Below are positions 47,675-56,761 of a stretch of DNA of 64,000 nucleotides, piece by piece. The DNA is taken from the NCBI GenBank assembly GCA_014191195.1, contig BJGZ01000007.1, forward strand, positions 40,259 through 104,258, given 5' to 3'. The translations under genes and the position numbers were made by a program. Under the pieces are notes generated by a model that was not told the DNA's origin, did no database searches, and saw only the letters and a program-made list of their open reading frames with translations. The stretch comes from Chlorobiota bacterium. Its GTDB lineage: Bacteria > Bacteroidota > Ignavibacteria > Kapaibacteriales > UBA961. Within the stretch, counting starts at the first letter, position 1, and the number at the start of each line of letters is the position of its first letter.

Positions 47675-50600
47675 CTATCGAATAAATCCAAATGGCAATA
47701 TTTTAGAGAATCTACCGCTACGTAAATAAGCATAGTATAGTCCAGTAGGTAATTCTGTAGGTAAAGAAGCAGTATACATTCCTGCTGGAAGATGTCCTTG
47801 ATGCAGTGTATATAAACATGCTCCGCCTGTAGAATAAATTTCTAATGTCGATTTATCTTGGCTTACTATTTCATATGCTAATCCATGCGAAACTAATTGT
47901 AATGATAAATTCCCTTGAATTCTCATAAGACGTCCAGGTAAATCACAAACATCTATTAATGTAAATACAGGTGTATTCATTGTAAGTGAAAATGTGCCTA
48001 ATGTCCCTTTTTCTACTGATAATTCTGCTATTCTTAATCGAGTTTGCATAGAATCACCCAATAATGCAGTGCATTCTAATTCACATAATTCTCCGCTTTG
48101 AATTTCTATTGATGTGTCAATACCCTTTGCAGTAATAGTGATAAAACCTGGCACCATTTCTTTCCAATCGATCGTAACATTATTCTGTTTTGACACTATA
48201 GATTTTGGCAATAATAGCGTTGGATTATATGTAATGGTGAAAGATAATTGCTTCACTTTGATATTTTTTATATCGTCTGATTGTATTCTAAATGGAAATA
48301 TCACTTGATTTCCGGGAGCTGCTGATTTATCATCTCCAATTAACTGTGCTGTTCCATTTATTAAGTTTGGTTTTACTTTATTTCCTGTCCCTTTCAATAC
48401 GATTGGTATTGTTTTTGGGCAAGGTCCTCCAAGAGTTAATATTGCAATTGCAGAGTCTACCTGTTTTCCTAAAGGTGAATAAGAAAATTCAATATTGACG
48501 CTAGAATCTTTTGGTATTACTTGATTTAACAGATTTGCTGAGAAAAAGCTGAATGGTTTTTGAACAAAACTTAACGATGCAATTGTAATTGATAATGAGC
48601 TTTTATTTGTAAAGGTGAAGGTTTTAACTTCAACCATTCCACTATCTGTTAATGGAAATTCTAATGTATCTGTATTTATACTATAATCTATTGTAGATAA
48701 TGAGCCAGATACTGCAAATTCTTGGATGATAGAACAGGGCTGAAATGTAATGGAAAATGTAGATGCAAATGTTCCATCATTTCCTGGTGTAAAATATACC
48801 TTGAAGGTTTTTGTTCCATTTGTTAATGTATCATCTTTATTTAATGAGATGCTATAGATAGTATTTGGTGCTCCAATTCTAGATATCGATCCAATAATTG
48901 CATCGCCTTTGATTCCTAATGCAGATGCTGTGATTTCTATACTATCTAATATTGGATCAGTTTTAGAACATCTAATCAAATCTTTAAAGACAATCTTATT
49001 TGTTGATAAAGTATAAGCAGCTGATTTTTTAATCACATTGATGGTAATTGATTTATCAATCTGACATTCTACAGATCTGAATTGTATTGTGCCATTATAA
49101 GCTCCATCTGCACCAGGGCTTACTCTAATATTAATATCTGCACTTTGTCCAATTGGTATTGTTAATGGCAAAGTATTGAGAATAGTAATTCCAGACACAA
49201 TATTTTGTGCAGTAATTGTGATTGGACTTTTCCCTGTATTCCTTATGGTTATCATTGTATCTGCAGATGCCGTACAACCTAATAAATCTGGTAATGTTAT
49301 TGTATTTGTATCAAGTGCATAGGCTGGGACAATAACTTCGCCATTAAAACCAATTTTTAATGTGTCTTTACAAGAACCAGCAGTATATGGTATAGATAAT
49401 AATCTAGAAAAAATACCTTCTGTATTAGCAGCATATCTAACAGTAATAGATGCTGTTTTACCTGCATCTATAATCAAAGGAAATACTGTCGGATTAATAA
49501 TAGAAAAAGGCGCATTAACATTGCAACTTGTTATAGATAAAGAACTTGTTCCTTTATTTATAATTGTAATAACTGTGTCTTGAGGCTTAGTTTCACATAA
49601 TAAGCTTTTGCCAAAATCAGCATTATTATAACTTAAGCTAACGCTGGATTGTTGCTTAAATCCTTTGACATCTATTGTTGTTGAATATAAACAAGGCGAT
49701 GAATTAATGATAACTTTTCCAGCAGCTGCGCCAGGTTTTATAGGGGCAAAACCAAATGTTAAAGTGACAGATTTTCCTGGTATTAATACTATTGGCAAAG
49801 CAGGACTTATATATTGAAATCCAGGTGGGACAATTACTTTATCTATTATCGAGGTATCTAAACCTGTATTTCTTAATAAGGTAGTTTTAGTCTCTGATGA
49901 TTTACATCCATCTAAACTTCCAAAGTCTATTAGAGGGTCTGGAAATTGTAAAGCGATATTTCTGTATTTAACCGTAGTAATTACCGACGTATCTTTACAC
50001 CCTTTGTCATCGGTAACAATAACCCTATAATTTCCAGCAATCTTTACAATAGTAGAATTTGTATTGCCAGCAATTGGAATTCCTTCTAAAAGCCATGTAA
50101 AACTACTGCCTGCTGTGGTGCATTTTAACTGTACAGAATCACCATTACAGATTTTAGCTTCATTTTGAGGTGAAATCAATGCTATTGGCTTCGGAAGCAC
50201 AGTAACTGTAATAGGATCTGATTCGGAAGTACAGCCATTAGAAGATGTTATAATCAACCTAAAAACACCAGCTTCAGTTGCTGTATATTGTTGAGCACGA
50301 GCATTTGGAATAGGAAAACCGTCTTTTGTCCATTCAAAACCAAAACCAGATAATGTCGGACCTTTTAATATTACCGATGTCCCTTGACAAATTGCTGTAG
50401 AATTTAGTGCAGTTATAAATGGTTTAGTTGGTAATTCTCTTATTGCTCTATATCGTCCAAAAGAGGTTTCATTATATGATCTACCTTTTGCAAACCAAGA
50501 ATTTGTTGAGGTAGCAGCACTGTCTATATCATCGGATTTATAGCGAAAAGCATAAATACGATATTTAACAGGTTCACCACAATTTAAAGGAGAAATGTCT

Positions 50601-51586
50601 GTAAGTGTAAGATTTTGGGAACCAATAATATTATCGACAACTTTCCACCCACCTATCATGTCACCTTTTGCATATGTAACGCCATCCTTTGGCAAAGGCA
50701 ATGTATCTGCAATAGTTTCTGGGGCTCTTACTATCAGATATCCTTGATAATTATCAGCAGGATTTGGGTCTGTTGCGGCATTCCAATTTAATGTTGTAGA
50801 CCCAATATTTACATTACCGGTTACAGTTGGTGTATTCCATGTAGGTTGTCTTAATAATCTCCAAAAATTACTATTAGCTACATCACCAAAAGGAATAATA
50901 TTATTATAATTTGGATATCCAGGGCTTTCAAATAAAGTTATAATTGCCTTATTGGCAGCACCAGAAGCATTGTAATCTGCTAAAGTAGCACCAGGAAATA
51001 CAGAATTGCTAATTCCCATAGCTCCATACACAAAAACTTTTGGTCCACTTATTTGATTAAATACGGTTGTTTCATATGTCGGAGTACCATGCCCCAAAGC
51101 ATGATGATTATTCCCAGCGGCATCTAATAATTGGATAATATCACTTGTCTGAGCAATATTTAAAGCATCCTGAGCCCAATTACTGCTTGAAAAGAGAACT
51201 TTATCAAAATAACCAGCTGATTCAGATCCAATTCGAATTGATCCATCTGCTGCTGAAACATCAAGTGTGGCAGCAGTTCCACGATGAGCTATCCAAATAA
51301 CAGTGCCAGCCCTTAAATTTTTCCAAAGTGGTACATCTTTAAATTTAATACCAGCTTGCCATCCACCAGCAGCACTATTATCACGCAAAGTAAAGCCAAC
51401 CAAACTTACATTATCAGTAACTACTAATAATTCAGTTGTTTCTCCATCAGGAACCAAAGTAACATTCTTATATTCATTTACTACGATATCTTGAGCATGA
51501 CAAAAAGACATCATACTAAGTATCAGAAATAGGAATAGCTTATAAGATCTAGTGCACAATGTTGTAAGGAGTTTGGAATAATTCAT
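47675..51586 (-). CDS. Large secreted multi-domain protein (Ig-like, choice-of-anchor D, cohesin-like, T9SS)
   Basis: 1303 residues with a signal peptide (1-31, ending CHA-Q). The N-terminal region (about 33-165) opens DIVVNEYKNVTLV and has a beta-rich domain of unclear family. Ig-like domains lie at about 395-545 (STAICQGTSVILKG, EAKICNGDSVQLKC). Several ASH/choice-of-anchor D repeats span about 550-1080, with DFGSLDGCKSSETKT as one repeat start and LGCTASADTMITIRNTGKS as another. A cohesin-like domain follows at about 1090-1220, and a T9SS tail at the end (LPTGLYYAYLRSGRFSKILP). It is probably displayed on the cell surface or secreted. Function unknown. Confidence 0.85.
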   Translation of the reverse strand: MNYSKLLTTLCTRSYKLFLFLILSMMSFCHAQDIVVNEYKNVTLVPDGETTELLVVTDNVSLVGFTLRDNSAAGGWQAGIKFKDVPLWKNLRAGTVIWIAHRGTAATLDVSAADGSIRIGSESAGYFDKVLFSSSNWAQDALNIAQTSDIIQLLDAAGNNHHALGHGTPTYETTVFNQISGPKVFVYGAMGISNSVFPGATLADYNASGAANKAIITLFESPGYPNYNNIIPFGDVANSNFWRLLRQPTWNTPTVTGNVNIGSTTLNWNAATDPNPADNYQGYLIVRAPETIADTLPLPKDGVTYAKGDMIGGWKVVDNIIGSQNLTLTDISPLNCGEPVKYRIYAFRYKSDDIDSAATSTNSWFAKGRSYNETSFGRYRAIRELPTKPFITALNSTAICQGTSVILKGPTLSGFGFEWTKDGFPIPNARAQQYTATEAGVFRLIITSSNGCTSESDPITVTVLPKPIALISPQNEAKICNGDSVQLKCTTAGSSFTWLLEGIPIAGNTNSTIVKIAGNYRVIVTDDKGCKDTSVITTVKYRNIALQFPDPLIDFGSLDGCKSSETKTTLLRNTGLDTSIIDKVIVPPGFQYISPALPIVLIPGKSVTLTFGFAPIKPGAAAGKVIINSSPCLYSTTIDVKGFKQQSSVSLSYNNADFGKSLLCETKPQDTVITIINKGTSSLSITSCNVNAPFSIINPTVFPLIIDAGKTASITVRYAANTEGIFSRLLSIPYTAGSCKDTLKIGFNGEVIVPAYALDTNTITLPDLLGCTASADTMITIRNTGKSPITITAQNIVSGITILNTLPLTIPIGQSADINIRVSPGADGAYNGTIQFRSVECQIDKSITINVIKKSAAYTLSTNKIVFKDLIRCSKTDPILDSIEITASALGIKGDAIIGSISRIGAPNTIYSISLNKDDTLTNGTKTFKVYFTPGNDGTFASTFSITFQPCSIIQEFAVSGSLSTIDYSINTDTLEFPLTDSGMVEVKTFTFTNKSSLSITIASLSFVQKPFSFFSANLLNQVIPKDSSVNIEFSYSPLGKQVDSAIAILTLGGPCPKTIPIVLKGTGNKVKPNLINGTAQLIGDDKSAAPGNQVIFPFRIQSDDIKNIKVKQLSFTITYNPTLLLPKSIVSKQNNVTIDWKEMVPGFITITAKGIDTSIEIQSGELCELECTALLGDSMQTRLRIAELSVEKGTLGTFSLTMNTPVFTLIDVCDLPGRLMRIQGNLSLQLVSHGLAYEIVSQDKSTLEIYSTGGACLYTLHQGHLPAGMYTASLPTELPTGLYYAYLRSGRFSKILPFGFIR

Positions 51587-51712
51587 AATGTATTAAGATT
51601 GCAATGATTTTGGTTGGACTAAGTGGCTGCAATTTAGTTTATTACAGTGGATTCACCAATAAGAAATGAGGTGCTTTCCGTATGAAGTTTTCAACATATG
51701 TATTGAATAAAA

Positions 51713-51748
51713 AAAAAGCGGATATATCATATAGATAATCCGCTTTTT
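51713..51748 (-). terminator. Rho-independent terminator of the DUF4412 gene
   Basis: AAAAAGCGGAT (51713-51723) pairs with ATCCGCTTTTT (51738-51748) around 14 bases. On the minus strand the stem is followed by a T-rich run. It lies 15 bases beyond the stop codon of the DUF4412 gene and separates it from the large anchor-domain gene. Confidence 0.8.
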
Positions 51749-51763
51749 CATAATCATGAACCA

Positions 51764-52441
51764 TTATTTAGCATTTGGCTGAGTTGGTATTTCTGCTAAT
51801 TCATATCCGGCTGGAATAGCAAATACAGATTCATCAATAGCACCTGGTTTAATATCATTAGTTTTCATAATAAAAACTTCACTTCCATCGGTATTCTTGG
51901 CCATAATTTCTATCGGAAAATAAGAAGCAGCATCTGAATTCATCAAATTAGGTAAAGGAATCAATGGTACTCCACTAAAAGCTAAAGATCCTAAAGTATT
52001 AGTGGCCCAAATTTCTATTGTTCCGTATCCATCTTCTTGAATGAATTTTTCGCAGATATAACCATTAATTTTTTTTGATTCACCGGTTTTTCTGGTTTCA
52101 CTGATAATAGGTGCTGCAACAACTTTACCAACTTTTTTCATTAAACTTGTTAATTTTTCTACAGTAGAAACTGTAAGATTCACATATGTTTTTTGAGTAT
52201 GCATTATCATTACTTGCTTCTTACCATAACGATCGCTTTTAATATCAACTTCTTTACCATTTTCCAATTTCATATGTAACAAAATCTCAGATCCATTTGT
52301 AGTAACTTCAACATTATTTGTTATATCATTGATACTAATATTATAACTAACCCTGCCTGAATAGATAGTCTGAGCATTGATATGTGAACAGAAAAACAGA
52401 GTGAATAATGTAAGTAGTAAAGCTTTACCTGCGTATTTCAT
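51764..52441 (-). CDS. Secreted DUF4412 protein
   Basis: 225 residues with a signal peptide (1-23, ending INA-Q). The DUF4412 pattern is clear: YSGRVSYNISI, then a block with VMIMHTQKTYVNL, then KINGYICEKFIQEDGYGTIEIWAT cut near residues 124-147 and a C-terminal FAIPAGYEL. The family is periplasmic and found mostly in Bacteroidota; its role is unknown, though it resembles lipoprotein-carrier (LolA-like) folds. It has its own terminator and is divergent from scpA. Confidence 0.85.
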   Translation of the reverse strand: MKYAGKALLLTLFTLFFCSHINAQTIYSGRVSYNISINDITNNVEVTTNGSEILLHMKLENGKEVDIKSDRYGKKQVMIMHTQKTYVNLTVSTVEKLTSLMKKVGKVVAAPIISETRKTGESKKINGYICEKFIQEDGYGTIEIWATNTLGSLAFSGVPLIPLPNLMNSDAASYFPIEIMAKNTDGSEVFIMKTNDIKPGAIDESVFAIPAGYELAEIPTQPNAK

Positions 52442-52534
52442 TTAATTTGCCTTTATATAAATCTAATAATATGTAAAAATAACTATTACATTATGCTTAA
52501 CCAAAGACTCAGCAAATATTCAAAGAAAACTATA

Positions 52535-52542
52535 TAGTTTTG
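52535..52542 (+). promoter_or_regulatory. Candidate -7 element (TAGTTTTG) for scpA
   Basis: TAGTTTTG fits TAnnTTTG exactly and lies 27 bases before the ATG at 52570. No convincing TTTG box lies 19-21 bases upstream, so confidence is low. Confidence 0.3.
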
Positions 52543-52569
52543 TTATAATGAATTCACCTTTCTCTTTTA

Positions 52570-53355
52570 ATGGTAGATAAGATGTCCACATATACAATAC
52601 AACTTCCAAATTTTGAGGGCCCATTAGATTTATTACTCTTTTTTATAAAGCGTGATGAATTAAATATCTATGATATTCCAATTGCCAAAATAACTGGAGA
52701 TTTTTTAGAATATATTCGCTTGATGGAATTATTTGACCTAGAATTAGCTGGTGAATTTATGGTAATGGCTGCTTCTTTGATGCAGATTAAAGCATTAATG
52801 CTACTACCAAGAGAAACTGTTATAAAAGATGGAGAAATAGAAGAGATTGATCCAAGAGCTGAATTATTACAGCGATTACTTATCTATAAACAATTTAAAG
52901 AATCTGCATCTGTTCTATATGAACAGTCCGAGGCAGAAAAATATCATTATTACAGAAACTTTTTTGAAACAGAACAAAGACATTTAGGAAGTAATGATGC
53001 ACTTGTTAATGCTTCTTTATTTGATTTAATGCGTGCTTTAAAAAAAGCGCTCAATAGGAATGCTGAACAAGAAAAACATTATGCTATAGAAGCCAGATCA
53101 ATGACTGTTGAAGATAGAATTACAGAGATTACTCTTTTGATTTCTACAGAGAAAAAAACAACGTTCTACACTCTTATTAATAATCAGTCTAGGATGTCTA
53201 TAGTTGTTACTTTCCTTGCTTTATTGGATTTAGTGAAGCAACAAATAATTCGTATTCATCAACAGAATATCGGGGATAATGAAGATATAGTATTAGAAGA
53301 ATATTATCCAATTCAGCAAGAGCCTGAACACACTATCTTTGAATCATTATCATGA
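52570..53355 (+). CDS. scpA: Segregation and condensation protein A
   Basis: 261 residues. The start IQLPNFEGPLDLLLFFIKRD is the kleisin signature of ScpA, followed by LAGEFMVMAASLMQIKALML, the segment that binds the SMC ATPase head. ScpA closes the SMC ring with ScpB and helps to compact and separate chromosomes. ScpB is not adjacent. The ATG at 52582 could be the true start, since the first four residues are not conserved. Its stop overlaps the start of the AlkD-like gene (ATGA). Confidence 0.95.
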   Translation: MVDKMSTYTIQLPNFEGPLDLLLFFIKRDELNIYDIPIAKITGDFLEYIRLMELFDLELAGEFMVMAASLMQIKALMLLPRETVIKDGEIEEIDPRAELLQRLLIYKQFKESASVLYEQSEAEKYHYYRNFFETEQRHLGSNDALVNASLFDLMRALKKALNRNAEQEKHYAIEARSMTVEDRITEITLLISTEKKTTFYTLINNQSRMSIVVTFLALLDLVKQQIIRIHQQNIGDNEDIVLEEYYPIQQEPEHTIFESLS

Positions 53356-54029
53356 TTTCTTTCTCACAAAGTATCCGACAAGTTTTTCAGAATCATGCTG
53401 ATCCAGAATTGGCTAAGCCAATGCAAGCATATATGAAAAATCTTTTTACTTTTTATGGCTTGAAAAGCTCCTTAAGAAGAAGTTTAATGAAACAAACAAT
53501 GAGTCTGTATCCAAAAGATATATTATTGCATATTAATGATGTAGCCATGGATTTCTATAAGGATCATCATAGAGAATTACATTATGTAGCTATAGAATGT
53601 GTAGATAAAGCTCAGAAATATTGGAAGATAGAAACCATTGAACTTCTTGAATATATGATTACAACTCATTCATGGTGGGATTCTGTAGACTGCATTGCTC
53701 CATTAATAGGCATATATTTTCAGAAATTTCCCGAACAAAGAATAACATGTATAACTAAATGGATTGCATCAAAAAATATGTGGCTTCAAAGGATTTGTAT
53801 CCTTCATCAAAAAAGGTATAAAGCCCAAACCGATGAACAATTACTGTTTTCTTTATGTATACAGTTAAAAGAATCGAATGAATTCTTTATTAGAAAAGCT
53901 ATAGGCTGGGCTTTAAGAGAATATAGTTATGTACATCCTCATTCAGTTATCTCATTTGTTCATTCACATGAGTTTAGTGGATTAACTAAAAGAGAAGCTT
54001 TAAAACATGTGAAATCGGACATTATCTAA
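53352..54029 (+). CDS. AlkD-type DNA alkylation repair glycosylase
   Basis: 225 residues, all helical (HEAT-like) as in AlkD of Bacillus cereus. Residues matching the AlkD active site are W109 and D113 (WWDSVD), R147 and W186 (FFIRKAIGWALREY). These residues let AlkD cleave N3- and N7-alkylated purines without base flipping. The gene starts inside the scpA stop codon (ATGA), so translation is coupled. It overlaps the convergent DUF2231 gene by eight bases. Confidence 0.9.
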   Translation: MISFSQSIRQVFQNHADPELAKPMQAYMKNLFTFYGLKSSLRRSLMKQTMSLYPKDILLHINDVAMDFYKDHHRELHYVAIECVDKAQKYWKIETIELLEYMITTHSWWDSVDCIAPLIGIYFQKFPEQRITCITKWIASKNMWLQRICILHQKRYKAQTDEQLLFSLCIQLKESNEFFIRKAIGWALREYSYVHPHSVISFVHSHEFSGLTKREALKHVKSDII

Positions 54030-54459
54030 TTTCTTCATGCCTAATTTCACCGCCAGAAGTCCCTGTCTTCTGAGCATAGAATAAAGAAACGACACTTAAC
54101 ACAATCGCAATTTCGATAATAACTTGTGCATAAGACTTCCTTTTGATATCTGCCCATAATGCAATACAAGCAATTCCACCAGCTATGTACGTAATAACTG
54201 AGAATATTTCTGCAGATTCTTCATGATTATGAATATATGTTTCTGAAATTCCAGGTAATTCTTCTACGATTTCTTCTGCCCTTTCGCCACTTTGCATTGC
54301 AATAAATGAAGTAATAGCTCCAGCAATTAATATCCCAAGGGCATATCTTCGCATAGAATCTGATTTGATCACATGTGCTATAATTCTTGTGATAATTGCA
54401 ATAAATGGTAAAATGATAGGGAAATGATTAATCATTAAATGAATATGAGCTGCATTCAT
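54022..54459 (-). CDS. DUF2231 membrane protein
   Basis: 145 residues with about four transmembrane helices. HIHLMINHFPIILPFIA near the start is the DUF2231 motif, with histidines that may bind haem or metal. A second histidine pair (IHNHEESAE) precedes the third helix. The function of the family is unknown, but some members sit beside cytochrome genes; no such gene is adjacent. It overlaps the alkylation-repair gene tail to tail. Confidence 0.85.
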   Translation of the reverse strand: MNAAHIHLMINHFPIILPFIAIITRIIAHVIKSDSMRRYALGILIAGAITSFIAMQSGERAEEIVEELPGISETYIHNHEESAEIFSVITYIAGGIACIALWADIKRKSYAQVIIEIAIVLSVVSLFYAQKTGTSGGEIRHEEIR

Positions 54460-54585
54460 TAGAGAACTCCATTAAATGTAAAAACAAAGAAAAAATACAT
54501 TGTGAATCTACTCAATAAACTCCTTCATTACAATGATATTTTCCACTTTCTATCATAGATTGAAATGCTTCGGTTGACTGTTTTC

Positions 54586-55269
54586 TTATTCAAATTCTTC
54601 TAAAATTGATTCTAATTGTCTTATATACCTTCCATAGAAAAAATGAAGATACACTTTTGTAAAGATATAGTTTAGCACACTTAGTACTATGATAATGAGT
54701 ATAAGTATACCAATAACCATCAATACATTATTCTGAATTAAACCTGTTATGGTTTGTCCACTCTCGGTAATATATGTTACATTTAATAGAACACTATACC
54801 ATGAAATATATGGTGTAAATGATGATTCTGGTGTTGCATATATAATAATAAGAACTAAGGAATACATAAAGCCAATTGGTAAAAGTATCATTGTAAACAT
54901 AATGTACTTTCTGATATACATTTTGGTAAGTGTAATTAATTCAATCAGATTGTCTTTTATTTCAAAGCTTTGTATAATATAAAAGCCAATCTTTTTATGC
55001 AATGAAAAGAGAATTGGAAATACGAATAATATCACTACACTCATTGTCCCACAATACAATCGTAAAGCTGGACTTAAAGCATATATAGATTCATATACCA
55101 ACCAAATCAAAGTAAGAAAGTAGAGAAGAATTTCAATAATGATATTTCTCTTCATCTTATAAATCAATAAATGAGACTTTTGAGTAGGAATTTTATCTAA
55201 AATAGCTTCTATCTCTATGGGCTGTTCAAGAGATTGATTTAGTCCTTTTTTAAGGTCGTCTAATTCCAT
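54586..55269 (-). CDS. Four-helix membrane protein, probable anti-sigma factor
   Basis: About 227 residues. A cytosolic N-terminus (MELDDLKKGLNQSLEQPIEI) is followed by four predicted transmembrane helices and a basic-acidic C-terminal tail. It has no zinc-binding anti-sigma (HxxxCxxC) motif. I start it at the ATG at 55269, one base after the sigma-factor stop (TAA-T-ATG); an upstream start at 55299 would lie inside the sigma gene. Position and coupling to an ECF sigma factor suggest an anti-sigma factor, but no sequence family is recognised. Confidence 0.7.
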   Translation of the reverse strand: MELDDLKKGLNQSLEQPIEIEAILDKIPTQKSHLLIYKMKRNIIIEILLYFLTLIWLVYESIYALSPALRLYCGTMSVVILFVFPILFSLHKKIGFYIIQSFEIKDNLIELITLTKMYIRKYIMFTMILLPIGFMYSLVLIIIYATPESSFTPYISWYSVLLNVTYITESGQTITGLIQNNVLMVIGILILIIIVLSVLNYIFTKVYLHFFYGRYIRQLESILEEFE

Positions 55270-55270
55270 A

Positions 55271-55762
55271 TTATTCACTCTGTAATTCATTGCAATCATC
55301 TTTTAATCTTTTTTTTATACGATTTATTCTTACACCAACATTACTGATATTCATTCCAATCATTTCTGATATTTGTTGATATGAATAATCGTCTAAATAT
55401 AGCATTACTATAGCTTTATCAATCTTTGGTAATCTACTGATTGCCGTGTACATCAAGTCAATTTGTTCTTGTCTGTCTTCCTCTTCAATTACATCTTTTA
55501 TAGTTTTATAGGATTCAATCGTATTTTTTGATCGTTTATTCTTTTTAAAATACGTTAAAGCAGTATTTAAGGCAATGCGATATAACCAGGAAGAGAATTT
55601 TGATAAACCTTTGAATGATTCATATGAATGCCAAGCTTGACCTACTATTTCTTGGAATAAATCTTGTCGGTCTACCACAGTATCCATATACATGCGACAA
55701 ATCTTAAAAATGATTCGCTCATTTTCTTTGATTAATTTCAAAAATTCTGCCTGATGATTCAT
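55271..55762 (-). CDS. ECF sigma-70 family RNA polymerase sigma factor
   Basis: 163 residues with both ECF domains. Region 2 has DLFQEIVGQAWHSYESFKG and KFSSWLYRIALNTALTYFKK, which bind the -10 element and core polymerase. Region 4 has LPKIDKAIVMLYLDDYSYQQ and the helix-turn-helix ISEMIGMNISNVGVRINRIK. Cytosolic. It forms a two-gene operon with the membrane protein downstream. A palindromic site lies just upstream of its start codon. The regulon is unknown. Confidence 0.92.
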   Translation of the reverse strand: MNHQAEFLKLIKENERIIFKICRMYMDTVVDRQDLFQEIVGQAWHSYESFKGLSKFSSWLYRIALNTALTYFKKNKRSKNTIESYKTIKDVIEEEDRQEQIDLMYTAISRLPKIDKAIVMLYLDDYSYQQISEMIGMNISNVGVRINRIKKRLKDDCNELQSE

Positions 55763-55777
55763 ATTCTAAAGAAGGTA

Positions 55778-55796
55778 TCATGATAATAAATCATGA
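55778..55796. promoter_or_regulatory. Palindromic operator-like site upstream of the sigma gene
   Basis: TCATGAT (55778-55784) and ATCATGA (55790-55796) are perfect inverted arms with a five-base AT spacer. The site lies 16 bases before the sigma ATG, within the likely leader or promoter. This could be a binding site for a dimeric regulator. In AT-rich DNA such a dyad can occur by chance. Confidence 0.35.
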
Positions 55797-56011
55797 ACAT
55801 AAGTAAGTATCAATTATTAATTATTACACATTCAATTATTATTACTAAAGTTTGTAATAATTAAAGATGCATTTATACTAATTTCAAACTTTTATATGAA
55901 TACATATCTAAGTAGTCTTATGTTACGTTGATAATTCTACATTCATATGAAGCCAACTAAGATCGATAATGAACAAATAGAAATTTAATTTTTCTTAAAT
56001 ATGGGAAGTAT

Positions 56012-56746
56012 ATGAAAATTTGCATCATGTTGTTATTTGCATGTATGTTAAGTAATGCAGCACAATCACAATCTTTACAGAGCATTATAGATGGTTATCA
56101 AAAAGCTGTTGGCGGTAAAGAAAAATATCCTGAATTGGCATCTGTTATTATTAAATCTAAAACTCAGGGTGGAGGTGGAGGAGAAAAAAGACCTATGGTT
56201 TTTACTCTAAAATGTCCTGATAAAGCTCGTATGGATTTTACATTGCAACCAGGCTTAACTTATGTTCAAGCATTTGATGGTACTAATGGTTGGACTATTC
56301 AACCTTGGACAGGTTCCAATGATCCCCAGCCCTTAAATGAAGATGATTCTAAAGATGCAAAAAGAATGGTAAAAATGGTATGGAATGATTTATTATTAAA
56401 TGGAAGTGATGGTTCTGCTATTGAATATAGCGGTAAAGATGAAATTGAAGGTTCTGAAGTATATAAAATCACCGCAAAGTCTCCTGATGGGGCATATAGA
56501 ATGTACTATTTAGACATTGATTCATACCTTATTATTAAAACTACAGTAAAGTACAATGAGTCTGGTGTTGCAAGAGAAAGTGATTCTTTCTATAGCGAAT
56601 ATAAAGTTATAGATGGAAGAACTTTACCTTATAATATCGAATCTAAATCAAATGGAGAAACCGTGGGTGTGTCTTATATAGAAGCATATCAATTTGATAA
56701 ACAAGTAGATGATTCTTTTTTCTTAATGCCTTCAAAATCTAAATAA
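56012..56746 (+). CDS. LolA-like outer-membrane lipoprotein-sorting family protein
   Basis: 244 residues with a signal peptide (1-19, ending SQS). It starts LQSIIDGYQKAVGGKEKYPE, then has a run of strands including YVQAFDGTNGWTIQPWTG and EIEGSEVYKITAKSPDGAYR, with the end DDSFFLMPSKSK. This is the pattern of LolA/LppX-type half-barrels, which carry lipids or lipoproteins in the periplasm. It is followed after 15 bases by the VPS10-propeller gene, so the two are cotranscribed. The ligand is unknown. Confidence 0.8.
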   Translation: MKICIMLLFACMLSNAAQSQSLQSIIDGYQKAVGGKEKYPELASVIIKSKTQGGGGGEKRPMVFTLKCPDKARMDFTLQPGLTYVQAFDGTNGWTIQPWTGSNDPQPLNEDDSKDAKRMVKMVWNDLLLNGSDGSAIEYSGKDEIEGSEVYKITAKSPDGAYRMYYLDIDSYLIIKTTVKYNESGVARESDSFYSEYKVIDGRTLPYNIESKSNGETVGVSYIEAYQFDKQVDDSFFLMPSKSK

Positions 56747-56761
56747 TAAGTGTACACATCT

